DNA of 64,000 bases from an uncultured Bacilli bacterium (lineage in GTDB: Bacteria > Bacillota_I > Bacilli_A > RFN20 > CAG-826), in assembly GCA_944349595.1 (NCBI GenBank), contig CALVNF010000002.1:68386-132385 (forward strand), written 5' to 3'. Below the pieces are notes generated by a model. The model was given only the letters and a program-made list of their open reading frames with translations. It ran no database searches and was not told the DNA's origin. A program made the translations under genes and the position numbers. This document shows positions 37,100 to 45,987 of the stretch, piece after piece (within the stretch, counting starts at the first letter, position 1; the number at the start of each line of letters is the position of its first letter).

Positions 37100-37872
37100 A
37101 CACAAAATCTTTATTAATTAAATTATCAAAGTATTATCCAAGAAAAATCGCAAAAAAATATGGTGATTTTCATGGTCTTATGGTTGGTAAATTAAAAGAC
37201 GAAACCAATAAAATTTTATTATGTTTAGATTTAGATTACACGATATATGATGAAGTAAAAAAATTCAATCCAGATTTAATAATTACTCACCATCCTTTTA
37301 TTTTTGGAAATAAAAAAGAAGTATTAGAGAATGATCCTATTAAAAAAGAGCTATACGATAAATTAATTAAAGATAATATACCAGTTTATTCAATTCATAC
37401 AGCATTTGATGAAGGAAAATACGGTATGAACGAAACTTTATGTGAAAAACTTGAATTAATTAATATTAAACCTTTAGAAAATGATCCTATGGCAAGAGGC
37501 GGCGATTTAAAAGATGTGATGACTTTTGATGAATTTAACCAATACCTCTTAAATAAACTTGATGTTGATTTTTCTTTAAGTTTTAATTATGGCGCAAAAG
37601 TAATAAAAAATTGTGCAATAGTAGGTGGAGGAGGCTGGCATAGTTTTAAAATAGCTAAAGAGGAAAATTATGATGTTTTTATATCTGGAGATATGCCACA
37701 CCACGCCCAAAGAGATGTCTTGTTAGAAAAATATAATTACATTAATATTCCTCATGAAGTAGAAAATATTTTTATGGAACAAATGAAAAAAATATTATTA
37801 TCATTTGATAATTCATTAGATATTATGTGTATAAAACACGAAAAGTGTCCAAAAGTAGTATTAAAAAAATGA
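37096..37872 (+). CDS. yqfO: NIF3/DUF34 family metal-binding protein YqfO-like
   Basis: 258 residues. The di-metal centre residues appear in THHPFIFG, HTAFDEGKYGMNE and GDMPHHAQRD. The middle PII-like insertion of longer YqfO proteins is absent, so this is the short form. Function remains uncertain; the family is often beside trmK. Its last 12 bases overlap the convergent ispH gene. Confidence 0.9.
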   Translation: MNTKSLLIKLSKYYPRKIAKKYGDFHGLMVGKLKDETNKILLCLDLDYTIYDEVKKFNPDLIITHHPFIFGNKKEVLENDPIKKELYDKLIKDNIPVYSIHTAFDEGKYGMNETLCEKLELINIKPLENDPMARGGDLKDVMTFDEFNQYLLNKLDVDFSLSFNYGAKVIKNCAIVGGGGWHSFKIAKEENYDVFISGDMPHHAQRDVLLEKYNYINIPHEVENIFMEQMKKILLSFDNSLDIMCIKHEKCPKVVLKK

Positions 37873-38736
37873 TTTTATCTTATTAATTATAATATCAATT
37901 TCTTCAATTGAAGTCGAAGTACCACTAAAAACTGCGATTTTATCGTTATTTGAAAACATATCTTTAGAAATTTGTTTTTCATCATTGATAAATAAAACTT
38001 TGATATTTTTTTTATAATATTTTGCTAATTCAAATAATGTTTTAGAATTAGAGGATGTATTTGATCCAATTACTAAAATTTTGGTATACGAATCATCTAA
38101 GTTATAAATTTTTTCTTCACGAAGATTAAGATATTTGCATGTCGAATCAATAATTTTTGAATTTTTATAATAAGTTTTAATTTCTGTTGCAAATTCTAAA
38201 TACATTTTTTTATTAAGTGTTGTTTGACAAAAAATATAAATTTGTTTGTCATTTAATTGTTTTGGATATTTTTTTTCATCTATATCCAAACAATAGACAT
38301 TTTCAATATTTTCAAATATAGAACTTTCTGGATGATTTTTTTTACAAATAAAAAAAATGATATTATTTTCGGATTCATTTAAAATGTTAATTATTTTATC
38401 GTAATTTTCTAAAACAATATTACAAGTTGTATCTTTATATTCAATGTTTTTTTCTGTTAATAAATTATTAATATTTATATTATGTCCATGTGCTGATAAA
38501 ACTACAATTCCATTTTTATCTTTAAAATTTTCTATAATTTTTTTATAGTCTTTAGGAAAAACATCAAAAATAGTTATATTATCCTTCAATAATTTTTGCA
38601 TTGTGTATTCATTGTGAACTAAATTACCAAGTAGATAAATTTTTTTATTTGAAGATTTTTTTATTTTTTCAATTTCTTTTAGTGCCTTACAAACACCATT
38701 ACAGTATCCAACTGGATAGATTTTTTTTATTATCAT
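37861..38736 (-). CDS. ispH: 4-Hydroxy-3-methylbut-2-enyl diphosphate reductase
   Basis: Last step of the MEP isoprenoid pathway; carries an Fe-S cluster. 291 residues. Cluster cysteines lie in GYCNGVCKA (N-terminus), KDTTCNIV (middle) and IDSTCKYLN (later); the SAHGHN histidine is present. It is on the minus strand inside a plus-strand block, overlapping yqfO by 12 bases. A -10 box is close to its ATG. With dxs and ispG in this window, the pathway is present. Confidence 0.95.
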   Translation of the reverse strand: MIIKKIYPVGYCNGVCKALKEIEKIKKSSNKKIYLLGNLVHNEYTMQKLLKDNITIFDVFPKDYKKIIENFKDKNGIVVLSAHGHNININNLLTEKNIEYKDTTCNIVLENYDKIINILNESENNIIFFICKKNHPESSIFENIENVYCLDIDEKKYPKQLNDKQIYIFCQTTLNKKMYLEFATEIKTYYKNSKIIDSTCKYLNLREEKIYNLDDSYTKILVIGSNTSSNSKTLFELAKYYKKNIKVLFINDEKQISKDMFSNNDKIAVFSGTSTSIEEIDIIINKIKSFF

Positions 38737-38744
38737 TGATTATA

Positions 38745-38750
38745 ATTTTA
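38745..38750 (-). promoter_or_regulatory. -10 box of ispH, near-leaderless
   Basis: TAAAAT on the minus strand ends 8 bases before the ispH ATG at 38736; a second TATAAT lies even closer. It is divergent with the helicase promoter. Confidence 0.4.
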
Positions 38751-38764
38751 TCATAAAAATATAT

Positions 38765-38770
38765 TATAAT
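38765..38770 (+). promoter_or_regulatory. -10 box of the DEAD-box helicase gene, leaderless
   Basis: TATAAT ends 7 bases before ATG 38778. There is no ribosome binding site. Confidence 0.5.
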
Positions 38771-38777
38771 ATTAAAT

Positions 38778-40073
38778 ATGTTTAACGAATTTAATTTAGA
38801 TAAAAAACTTATAGAAAATTTAAATGAAAATTCTTTCATTGAACCAAATGAATTACAAAAGAAAGTTATTCCTATTCTTTTAGAAAAAAAATCTATTGTT
38901 GTAAAATCTGAAACTGGAAGTGGTAAATCTTTATGTTTTATTTTACCAATTTTACAAAACATTGATGAATCTTTAAAACAAACTCAAGCAATAATAATTA
39001 CGCCTACAAAAGAATTGGCTAAACAAATTTATGACATATTTATTAAATTAAATGAAGATTATAAAAAAATATCTATTAAATTATTTTCAATGGAAGACAA
39101 TATAAGAACAAAAGAAAAAGTTCAAAATAAACCTCAAATTTTGATTTCTACAATTGGTAAGCTAAAATCAGTATTTATTGATGATAGTTTCATTTCAACA
39201 TCTTATATTAAATTCATAGTTCTTGACGAAGCAGATATGTTGCTTGATTCTGGTTTTTATAAGCAAACAATACAATTTATAAATAAATGTGAAAATAGCC
39301 AAGTCATGCTATTTTCTGCATCTATACCAGAAAATTTATTGTCGCCTTTTAAAAAAGAATTTAATATAAATTCAATAGTAGATTTTAGTGAAAATATTAC
39401 AAATAAAAACGTTAAACACGTTGCTATAAATATAAAAAATAACGGAATAAATGATTTGGTATTGAAATTTTTAAGAATTGTTGGTCCTTATTTTGTAATT
39501 ATATTTTGTTCTTTAAAAAAAGATATGATGGCTCTTTATAAATTTTTAGATAATAATGGTTATAAGTGCTGCATGTACAATGGAGATTTATCTATCAGAG
39601 AAAGAAAAGCGTTATTAAAAAAGATTAAGAATGATGAATTTCAGATTGTTATTTCAAGTGATTTAGTTTCTAGAGGAATTGATTTACCTGACACAGATTG
39701 TATTTTAAGTATTGATTTACCAAATAATCTTGAATATTATTTCCATAGAGCTGGAAGAACTGGAAGATTTGATAAAAGCGGAGTTTCATATTTCTTTTAT
39801 AATGACAAATCATTGAATAAAGTAGATAAATTATTAGCACGACTTAAAAATATTGAATTTGAAAAATTTGATAATGATGGCAATTTGTTTTCCTCAACTT
39901 ATGAAAATAATAAAAAGAATATATATGAAAAAGGAAACAAAGAGTTAATAAGAAAAGCCAATTCTTTAAAAACAAAAATGACAAGAAAGGGAATAAAACC
40001 TGGTTATAAAAAGAAAATAAGAATAAAAATTAACAAAGAAAGACGATATATGCGAAGGAGAAATAAAATTTAA
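38778..40073 (+). CDS. cshB: DEAD-box RNA helicase, CshB-like
   Basis: 431 residues. Motif I (SETGSGKS), Ia (TPTKELAKQ), II (DEAD within VLDEADMLLDSGF), III (SAS) and VI (HRAGRTGRF) are present, with a short, very basic C-terminal tail (RKGIKPGYKKK and further Arg/Lys) that probably binds RNA. The position between ispH and nfo matches Bacillus yqfR/cshB, a helicase for cold adaptation and ribosome assembly. It overlaps nfo by one base. Confidence 0.92.
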   Translation: MFNEFNLDKKLIENLNENSFIEPNELQKKVIPILLEKKSIVVKSETGSGKSLCFILPILQNIDESLKQTQAIIITPTKELAKQIYDIFIKLNEDYKKISIKLFSMEDNIRTKEKVQNKPQILISTIGKLKSVFIDDSFISTSYIKFIVLDEADMLLDSGFYKQTIQFINKCENSQVMLFSASIPENLLSPFKKEFNINSIVDFSENITNKNVKHVAINIKNNGINDLVLKFLRIVGPYFVIIFCSLKKDMMALYKFLDNNGYKCCMYNGDLSIRERKALLKKIKNDEFQIVISSDLVSRGIDLPDTDCILSIDLPNNLEYYFHRAGRTGRFDKSGVSYFFYNDKSLNKVDKLLARLKNIEFEKFDNDGNLFSSTYENNKKNIYEKGNKELIRKANSLKTKMTRKGIKPGYKKKIRIKINKERRYMRRRNKI

Positions 40074-40957
40074 TGGAAAATTATAATTTAATTATTGGAT
40101 CACATGTTTCAATGTCTTCCCCTAATTATTACTTAGGTAGTGTTAAAGAAGCTTTATCATATGGTTCAAATGCTTTTATGATATATACAGGTGCGCCTCA
40201 AAATATTAAAAGAACACCAACAGAAAAATGCAAAATTAATGAAGGAATTAAATTAGCAGAAGAAAATAATATAAATTTAAATAATATTATTTGTCATGCT
40301 CCATATTTAATTAATCTTGGTAATATTAAAAATCCAAATACATATAAATTATCCCTAGATCTTTTAAAAAGCGAAATACAAAGAACTAGTGATTTTCACA
40401 TTAAAATTTTGGTTTTACATCCTGGCGCTTCATTGAACGAAGATAGAAAAAAATCATTGGATCAACTAATAAATGGATTAAATGAAGCATTAAATAATGA
40501 TTATGATGTAAAAATAGCGATTGAAACAATGGCCGGCAAAGGTTCAGAGCTTTGTAACAATTTTGAAGAAGTGGCTTATGTCTTAAAAAACGTTAAATTT
40601 CAAAATAAAATCGGTGTATGTTTAGATACTTGCCATATCAATGATGCCGGTTATAACTTAAATAACTTTGATAAAGTTTTAGATGATTTCGATAAAATAG
40701 TAGGTCTTAATAAATTACTCGTTTTGCATATTAATGATTCTAAAAATCCTATAGGATCTAGAAAAGACCGACATGAAAATATTGGATTTGGAACTATAGG
40801 TTTTAATAATTTAATAAATGTTATCTATAATAAAAGGCTAAATAATCTACCAAAAATATTGGAAACACCTTATGTTAATGGAAAGCCACCATATAAGATC
40901 GAAATTAAGATGATTAAGGACAAAAAATTTGATAAGAATTGTTTTAGTGATTTTTAA
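40073..40957 (+). CDS. nfo: Endonuclease IV
   Basis: AP endonuclease for base-excision repair with a three-zinc centre. 294 residues. Metal ligands are seen in the ICHAPYLINL, VLHPG, IETMAG, CLDTCH and HINDSKN segments, and in RKDRHENIGFG. It follows cshB with a one-base overlap and ends inside the first unit of array D. Confidence 0.96.
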   Translation: MENYNLIIGSHVSMSSPNYYLGSVKEALSYGSNAFMIYTGAPQNIKRTPTEKCKINEGIKLAEENNINLNNIICHAPYLINLGNIKNPNTYKLSLDLLKSEIQRTSDFHIKILVLHPGASLNEDRKKSLDQLINGLNEALNNDYDVKIAIETMAGKGSELCNNFEEVAYVLKNVKFQNKIGVCLDTCHINDAGYNLNNFDKVLDDFDKIVGLNKLLVLHINDSKNPIGSRKDRHENIGFGTIGFNNLINVIYNKRLNNLPKILETPYVNGKPPYKIEIKMIKDKKFDKNCFSDF

Positions 40958-41000
40958 GTAGTAATTTAGTAGTTTTTTAGTACTAATTAAGTAGTTTTTG
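40946..41000 (+). repeat. 11-bp phased array D (between convergent nfo and ispG)
   Basis: Five units: AGTGATTTTTA, AGTAGTAATTT, AGTAGTTTTTT, AGTACTAATTA, AGTAGTTTTTG; anchors 40946, 40957, 40968, 40979 and 40990. It covers the ends of both genes and the whole gap between them. Confidence 0.9.
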
Positions 41001-42041
41001 TATTTCGTCCTTTAATTTTTGTATAGCTTCGTCTTCAGGTATTTTTTCTATAACCTTACCTTTTTTAAATAAAACGAAAACTTTGTTGCCACCTGCGATA
41101 CCAATATCAGCATTTTTTGCTTCGCCAGGGCCATTTACAACACACCCCATAATTGCAACTTTGATTTGTTTGTTAAAAGTAAGAAGATATGGTTCAATTT
41201 CTTTAATTATATTTTCTAAATTAACCATAGTTCTTCCACAAGTTGGGCATGATATTAAAATTGGTAAATCTTTTCTTAAATTTAAATCATTTAACAATCT
41301 TCTAGCTGCTATTATCTCTTTTATTGGATCGTCTGTAATTGAATATCTAATTGTGTTTCCCAAGCCTGATATAAGCAGAGGTGCAAGAGCACTAGTAGAT
41401 CTTATTAATGAAATATCTAAAGGTCCAGCTTCAGTAATTCCGATGTGAAGGGGATATTTAGTTAATTTTGAAATAAATTTATATGCTTTCATGGTTTCAA
41501 TTACATCAGATGATTTTAATGAAATAACTAGCTTATGAAAATCATTTTCTTCAAAAAAATTAATATATTCCATTGCTGATTTAACCATATCTTTATAGGT
41601 AAGTTTTCTATTGTAATTAAAAACATTTTTATTCATTGAACCAGAATTAACGCCAATTCTAATTGGTATATCATATTCTTTTGCAACTTTAATTATTTCC
41701 AATAAATTATCTTTAGTACCGATATTTCCAGGATTTATTCTTATTTTATCTGCACCATTTTTGATGGAAAGAATCGCTAATTTATACGAGAAGTGAATAT
41801 CAGCAATTATTGGAATTGAAATATGTTTTTTTATAATTTTTAAGGCTTTAGCATCGTCTTCATCTAAAATTGAAACACGCATTAAATCAGCACCATATTT
41901 AGCACATTCATTAATTTGATTTATAACTTCTTTAGTTTTTGAAGTTTTAACATTACACATTGATTGAATTAATATGGAATTAGATCCACCAATTGTTTTA
42001 TTTCCTATATTAAATTTATAAGTATCTTTTCGTTTATTCAT
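40983..42041 (-). CDS. ispG: 4-Hydroxy-3-methylbut-2-en-1-yl diphosphate synthase
   Basis: Penultimate MEP pathway enzyme, Fe-S dependent. 352 residues. TIM-barrel domain (IPIIADIHFSYKLAI, IRINPGNIG, IRIGVNSGS) and a C-terminal cluster domain with SCPTCGR and MGCVVNGPGE. It is on the minus strand. In Bacillus ispG (yqfY) also lies a few genes after nfo. Confidence 0.96.
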   Translation of the reverse strand: MNKRKDTYKFNIGNKTIGGSNSILIQSMCNVKTSKTKEVINQINECAKYGADLMRVSILDEDDAKALKIIKKHISIPIIADIHFSYKLAILSIKNGADKIRINPGNIGTKDNLLEIIKVAKEYDIPIRIGVNSGSMNKNVFNYNRKLTYKDMVKSAMEYINFFEENDFHKLVISLKSSDVIETMKAYKFISKLTKYPLHIGITEAGPLDISLIRSTSALAPLLISGLGNTIRYSITDDPIKEIIAARRLLNDLNLRKDLPILISCPTCGRTMVNLENIIKEIEPYLLTFNKQIKVAIMGCVVNGPGEAKNADIGIAGGNKVFVLFKKGKVIEKIPEDEAIQKLKDEIQKLLN

Positions 42042-42125
42042 ATAATTAATATTATAATTATTTTATAGTAAATTTTTAATTATTGTGGTAAAATTTTCTA
42101 GCATAAAGAAAGGACTATTAAAAAA

Positions 42126-42281
42126 ATGAAAAAAAGAGATGATGTAATATTAAAATGTACCGTCTGTGGCGAAGAAAACTATGAAACTGAAAGAAATAAA
42201 AAACTTCATCCAGATAGAATCGAATTAAAAAAATATTGTAAAAAATGTAGAAAAGTTACATTACATAAAGAAAAGAAATAA
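42126..42281 (+). CDS. rpmG: 50S ribosomal protein L33
   Basis: 51-residue protein found by reading the gap between ispG and efp. It starts [19 protein letters not shown] and ends [14 protein letters not shown]; the two CxxC pairs form the zinc site of the C+ type. GAAAGGA precedes the ATG and a clear terminator follows, so it is a single-gene unit. A possible -10 (TAAAAT) lies at 42089-42094. Confidence 0.95.
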   Translation: MKKRDDVILKCTVCGEENYETERNKKLHPDRIELKKYCKKCRKVTLHKEKK

Positions 42282-42300
42282 GGGTTAATCCCTTATTTTT
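42276..42300 (+). terminator. Terminator of rpmG
   Basis: AAATAAGGG, loop TTAAT, CCCTTATTT followed by more T. It overlaps the rpmG stop codon. Confidence 0.85.
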
Positions 42301-42337
42301 AATTTATTTAAGATTTTAAATTAAACAAAAAATAATG

Positions 42338-42343
42338 TATAAT
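42338..42343 (+). promoter_or_regulatory. -10 box of efp
   Basis: TATAAT 30 bases before the efp ATG, with AAAAGGAG as ribosome binding site between. Unlike many genes here it has a normal leader. Confidence 0.55.
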
Positions 42344-42372
42344 ATTAGGGCTATAAAAAGGAGTTAATTAAT

Positions 42373-42933
42373 ATGATAAATGTTACAGAATTAAAAGTAG
42401 GCAATTACTTTCTTGAAGAAAATGTTTTATATCAAGTTTTAGATGTTTTATTAAATAAAACCGCAATGCGTAAAATGGTTGTTAAATTAAAAGTTAAAAA
42501 CGTTCGTACTGGTGCTATTTCTGAAATGTCTAGAAATAGTGGATATGCAATTGAAACTGTAAAAATTGATAAAAAGAAAATGCAATATTTATACGATAGT
42601 GGTGATTTTTTAGTTTTTATGGATCAATCAACATATGAGCAAATTGAATTACCAAAAGAATCGCTAAAATGGGAAAGCCAATTTTTAAGAGGTGATGAAG
42701 AAGTTGATGTTACATCTTTTGGAGATGAAATTTTAGGTGTTTTATTACCATCAAAAGTTGTATTAAAAATAACTGAATGTGAACCTGCTGTAAGAGGTGA
42801 TACCGTTAACAAGGCTATGAAAGAAGCTGTATTAGAAACAGGTTTAAAAGTCAAAGTTCCATTATTTATTTCTCAAGGAGAAGAAATCTATGTAAGAACT
42901 GATAATGGACAATACGATGGGAGAGCTAATTAA
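42373..42933 (+). CDS. efp: Elongation factor P
   Basis: Helps ribosomes through proline stretches. 186 residues with the KOW-like N-terminal domain and two OB domains (FMDQSTYEQIELP, VDVTSFGDEILGV, VRTDNGQYDGR). The modification loop near residue 32 reads LLNKTAMRKM, and the tip residue is not clearly the usual Lys or Arg context, so modification is uncertain. A good AAAAGGAG site precedes the ATG. Confidence 0.95.
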   Translation: MINVTELKVGNYFLEENVLYQVLDVLLNKTAMRKMVVKLKVKNVRTGAISEMSRNSGYAIETVKIDKKKMQYLYDSGDFLVFMDQSTYEQIELPKESLKWESQFLRGDEEVDVTSFGDEILGVLLPSKVVLKITECEPAVRGDTVNKAMKEAVLETGLKVKVPLFISQGEEIYVRTDNGQYDGRAN

Positions 42934-42934
42934 T

Positions 42935-43174
42935 ATGAATTTTTTAATGGAATTCGATGGTGGTTGGCTTGGAATTGCTATTGGTGCTTTAGTTATTGGA
43001 TTAGTTGTTGGATATTTTGTCGCTCGTAAATTAATGCAAAGAGAAATTGAAAAAAATCCTCCAATTAATGAAAATATGATTAGAGCTATGTATATGCAAA
43101 TGGGAAGAAAACCTTCTGAAGCTCAAATTAGAGCAGTAATGAATAGTGTAAAAAAAGAAACTAAAAGAAAGTAA
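42935..43174 (+). CDS. yneF: UPF0154 membrane protein YneF-like
   Basis: 79 residues: one N-terminal membrane helix (about 10-30, LGIAIGALVIGLVVGYFVARK) and the family signature NPPINENMIRAMYMQMGRKPSEAQI. Function unknown. I start it at ATG 42935, one base after the efp stop, with GGAGAG at 42920-42925. A strong terminator follows. Confidence 0.9.
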   Translation: MNFLMEFDGGWLGIAIGALVIGLVVGYFVARKLMQREIEKNPPINENMIRAMYMQMGRKPSEAQIRAVMNSVKKETKRK

Positions 43175-43184
43175 TGATATAAAG

Positions 43185-43211
43185 AAAAGTGCCTTAGTAT
43201 GGCACTTTTTT
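43185..43211. terminator. Terminator between yneF and plsY
   Basis: AAAAGTGCC, loop TTAGTAT, GGCACTTTTTT. It lies between convergent genes and can serve both. Confidence 0.88.
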
Positions 43212-43216
43212 ATTTA

Positions 43217-43954
43217 TTAATAATTTACTTTTTCTTCATTTTTAATTAATCTTTGAATATTTTCTTTGTGTCTAAATAATAATATAAATGTCATTAATGT
43301 GACAATAAGTGGATAACTCCAATGCATACTTAACAATTCAGGATTATATAAAAACATTAAATTTATTATTTCTTGACTTGCTGGATAAACTGAATAAGTA
43401 ATAAATAATATCCAAGAAATTAAACATGCAAATATACTAACAAGAATTGATCCTAGACTAACAATTTTTTTAACTGATATTGTTGTTATAAAAGTTATAA
43501 ATCCAAAAATTAATTGAAAAATATTTGATGTTCCAAGAGTTCCCATATAAGTTGCAACACCCTTTCCACCTTTAAATTTTAAAAATATAGAATAACAATG
43601 TCCTAATATACAGCCAAAAGCAGTAATCCAAATTGATAAATTTAACACATCGTTATATAAATAATTATTTAATTCAGTAAATTTTAAAATCGAAAACATT
43701 ATCCAAAATGGAGCAATAGATTTAATCATATCTAATAAAATTACAATAACTCCAGGTAAATACCCTAAAGTTCGAATAACATTTGTTCCTCCAGGATTAT
43801 GACTTCCAAAGTCTCTTGGATCTTTTTTGTAGAATATTTTGCCGATGATTACAGCATTTGGAATTGAAGCCCAAAGATAGCCAAACAATAAACTCAATAT
43901 TGGAATTAAAGAGTTTGCAGCATAAACTAATGTAGGATTTAAATCGTTTAACAT
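43217..43954 (-). CDS. plsY: Acyl-phosphate:glycerol-3-phosphate acyltransferase PlsY
   Basis: Membrane enzyme for the first acylation in phospholipid synthesis. 245 residues, slightly longer than usual, with five or more membrane helices. The conserved loops DPRDFGSHNPGGTNVIRTLG and FKGGKGVATYMGT are present. It is divergent from parE, the arrangement seen in many Bacillota. Confidence 0.95.
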   Translation of the reverse strand: MLNDLNPTLVYAANSLIPILSLLFGYLWASIPNAVIIGKIFYKKDPRDFGSHNPGGTNVIRTLGYLPGVIVILLDMIKSIAPFWIMFSILKFTELNNYLYNDVLNLSIWITAFGCILGHCYSIFLKFKGGKGVATYMGTLGTSNIFQLIFGFITFITTISVKKIVSLGSILVSIFACLISWILFITYSVYPASQEIINLMFLYNPELLSMHWSYPLIVTLMTFILLFRHKENIQRLIKNEEKVNY

Positions 43955-43998
43955 ACTTAAATATCATATCAAAATTAAATGATTTTTTTTACATTTTT

Positions 43999-44007
43999 TG
44001 ATATAAT
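43999..44007 (+). promoter_or_regulatory. Extended -10 promoter of parE-parC
   Basis: TG-A-TATAAT (hexamer 44002-44007). The parE ATG is 12 bases after the -10 box, leaving only a few leader bases and no ribosome binding site. Confidence 0.6.
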
Positions 44008-44019
44008 TTTATAGTTATT

Positions 44020-45987
44020 ATGAGTGAAGAAATAAAAAATAAACACACTTACGATGAAAATGATATAGTCGTTTTAGAAGGTTTAGAAGGTGTTAGAGTA
44101 AGACCTGCAATGTATATCGGTAGCACAAATTCAACCGGTTTACATCATTTAGTATGGGAAATTGTCGATAATGCTGTAGATGAAGCTTTAAATGGTTATG
44201 GAAATAAGATTTCTGTGTGTATACATAAAGATGGTTCAATAACTGTATCTGATGAAGGAAGAGGAATTCCTTGTGGAATTCATAAAAAAGAAAAAATTCC
44301 AACAATTCAATTAATTTTATCAACATTGCATTCTGGTGGTAAATTTAATGACAATGCTTATTCTTCAAGTGCTGGTTTACACGGTGTTGGAAGCAGTGTT
44401 ACAAATGCTTTAAGTGAATTTTTTGATGCAACTGTTTATAGAGATGGAAAAATATATAATATAAGATTTGAAGATGGTGGAAGAAAATTAGCAAAACCAT
44501 TAACTATTTTAGGAAACACAACAAAACATGGAACTGTAATAACATTTAAACCTGATCCAAGAATTTTTAGTACGACTGATTTTAAATATGATGTAATTAA
44601 AAATCACTTACAAGAATCTGCGTTTTTATTACAAAATGTTCATTTCAAATTAAAAGATGAAAGAATTAGCAATGAAGAAGTAGATTTTTATTACAAAGAT
44701 GGTTTAAGCGAATATATTAAAAATATTAATCAAAATAAAAAACCAATCTCAGATGTCGTCTATTTTGAAGATAATTCTTCTGATATTAAAATAAAAATTG
44801 CTCTTCAATATTGTAGCGATGATTATAACGAAACAATACTTTCATATGTAAATAATGTAAGAACTAGAGAAGGTGGAACTCACGAATCCGGTTTCAAAGT
44901 TGCTTTAACAAAAGCAATTAACGATTATGCTGAAGAAAATAAGTTATTAAAAAATAAGCAAAGATTTGAAGCAAATGATGTAAGACAAGGATTAACAAGT
45001 ATTATTGCATTAAAAATTCCAGAAAGTAGACTTGAATTTGAAGGTCAAACTAAGGCTAAATTGGGAACTCAAGAAGCAATGTCAGCTGTTTCAAATTTCT
45101 TTTACACATCTTTTACACATTATTTACAAGAAAATAAACAATTTGCAGTTGATATAATTACTAAATGTTTAGAATCTCAAAGAGAAAGAATTGCAGCTAG
45201 AAAAACAAAAGAAGAACTAAGAAATAGTAAAAAATCAAAAAACGATCTCCCATTATCAAATAAATTATGTCAAGCTCAATCAAAAGATTATAAATTAAAC
45301 GAATTATTTATTGTTGAAGGTGATTCAGCTGGAGGCAGTGCTAAATTAGCAAGAGATCATATGTATCAAGCAATTCTTCCACTTAGAGGAAAACCTTTAA
45401 ATGTTGATTCTATTTCAACTGAAAAAATGTTAAAAAACGAAGAACTTGGCACACTTATTAATACAATTGGTGCTGGTTATGGACAAAATTTTGATGTAAA
45501 TTCATCAAGATATGGAAAAATTATAATTATGACTGATGCTGATACCGATGGAGCTCATATTCAAACTTTATTATTAACTTTCTTTTATCATTATATGAGA
45601 CCGTTAATTATGAATGGCATGGTTTATGTTGCAGTACCTCCATTATATAGAGTTTATAAAGATGATAACAAAAATAAACAACAAATTTATTGTTGGAATA
45701 ATTCTGAATTAGCAGAAGCAAAGAAAAAAATCGGAGCAGGTTATAAAGTTGCTCGATACAAAGGTCTTGGAGAAATGAACCCTGACCAATTAAAATCAAC
45801 AACAATGAACAAAAAAACACGTCAATTAATTCGAATATCAATTGAAGATCCTTTATCTGTTGAAAGAAGAATTAGTGTTTTAATGGGCAATGATTCTAAT
45901 GAAAGAAGAAAATGGGTTGAAGAAAATGTTGATTTTAACAAAGTGGACACATTTAAGGATGAGGTAAAATTGAATGGCAAGAAGTAA
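44020..45987 (+). CDS. parE: DNA topoisomerase IV subunit B
   Basis: ATPase subunit of the decatenase that separates daughter chromosomes. 655 residues. GHKL ATPase motifs (EIVDNAVDEA, DEGRGIP, SSAGLHGVG), TOPRIM motifs (EGDSAGGSAK, DADTDGAHI) and the ParE-type LINTIGAGYG segment. It is paired with parC, and both lie 4-8 kb from the dif-like site. Confidence 0.94.
   Translation: MSEEIKNKHTYDENDIVVLEGLEGVRVRPAMYIGSTNSTGLHHLVWEIVDNAVDEALNGYGNKISVCIHKDGSITVSDEGRGIPCGIHKKEKIPTIQLILSTLHSGGKFNDNAYSSSAGLHGVGSSVTNALSEFFDATVYRDGKIYNIRFEDGGRKLAKPLTILGNTTKHGTVITFKPDPRIFSTTDFKYDVIKNHLQESAFLLQNVHFKLKDERISNEEVDFYYKDGLSEYIKNINQNKKPISDVVYFEDNSSDIKIKIALQYCSDDYNETILSYVNNVRTREGGTHESGFKVALTKAINDYAEENKLLKNKQRFEANDVRQGLTSIIALKIPESRLEFEGQTKAKLGTQEAMSAVSNFFYTSFTHYLQENKQFAVDIITKCLESQRERIAARKTKEELRNSKKSKNDLPLSNKLCQAQSKDYKLNELFIVEGDSAGGSAKLARDHMYQAILPLRGKPLNVDSISTEKMLKNEELGTLINTIGAGYGQNFDVNSSRYGKIIIMTDADTDGAHIQTLLLTFFYHYMRPLIMNGMVYVAVPPLYRVYKDDNKNKQQIYCWNNSELAEAKKKIGAGYKVARYKGLGEMNPDQLKSTTMNKKTRQLIRISIEDPLSVERRISVLMGNDSNERRKWVEENVDFNKVDTFKDEVKLNGKK

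Noticed and set aside
45608..45841. Minus-strand open frames opposite parE, alaS, dnaK, deoC and others
   Set aside because: They lie fully inside conserved genes, have no ribosome binding sites, and have compositions expected from reverse-complement AT-rich codons.
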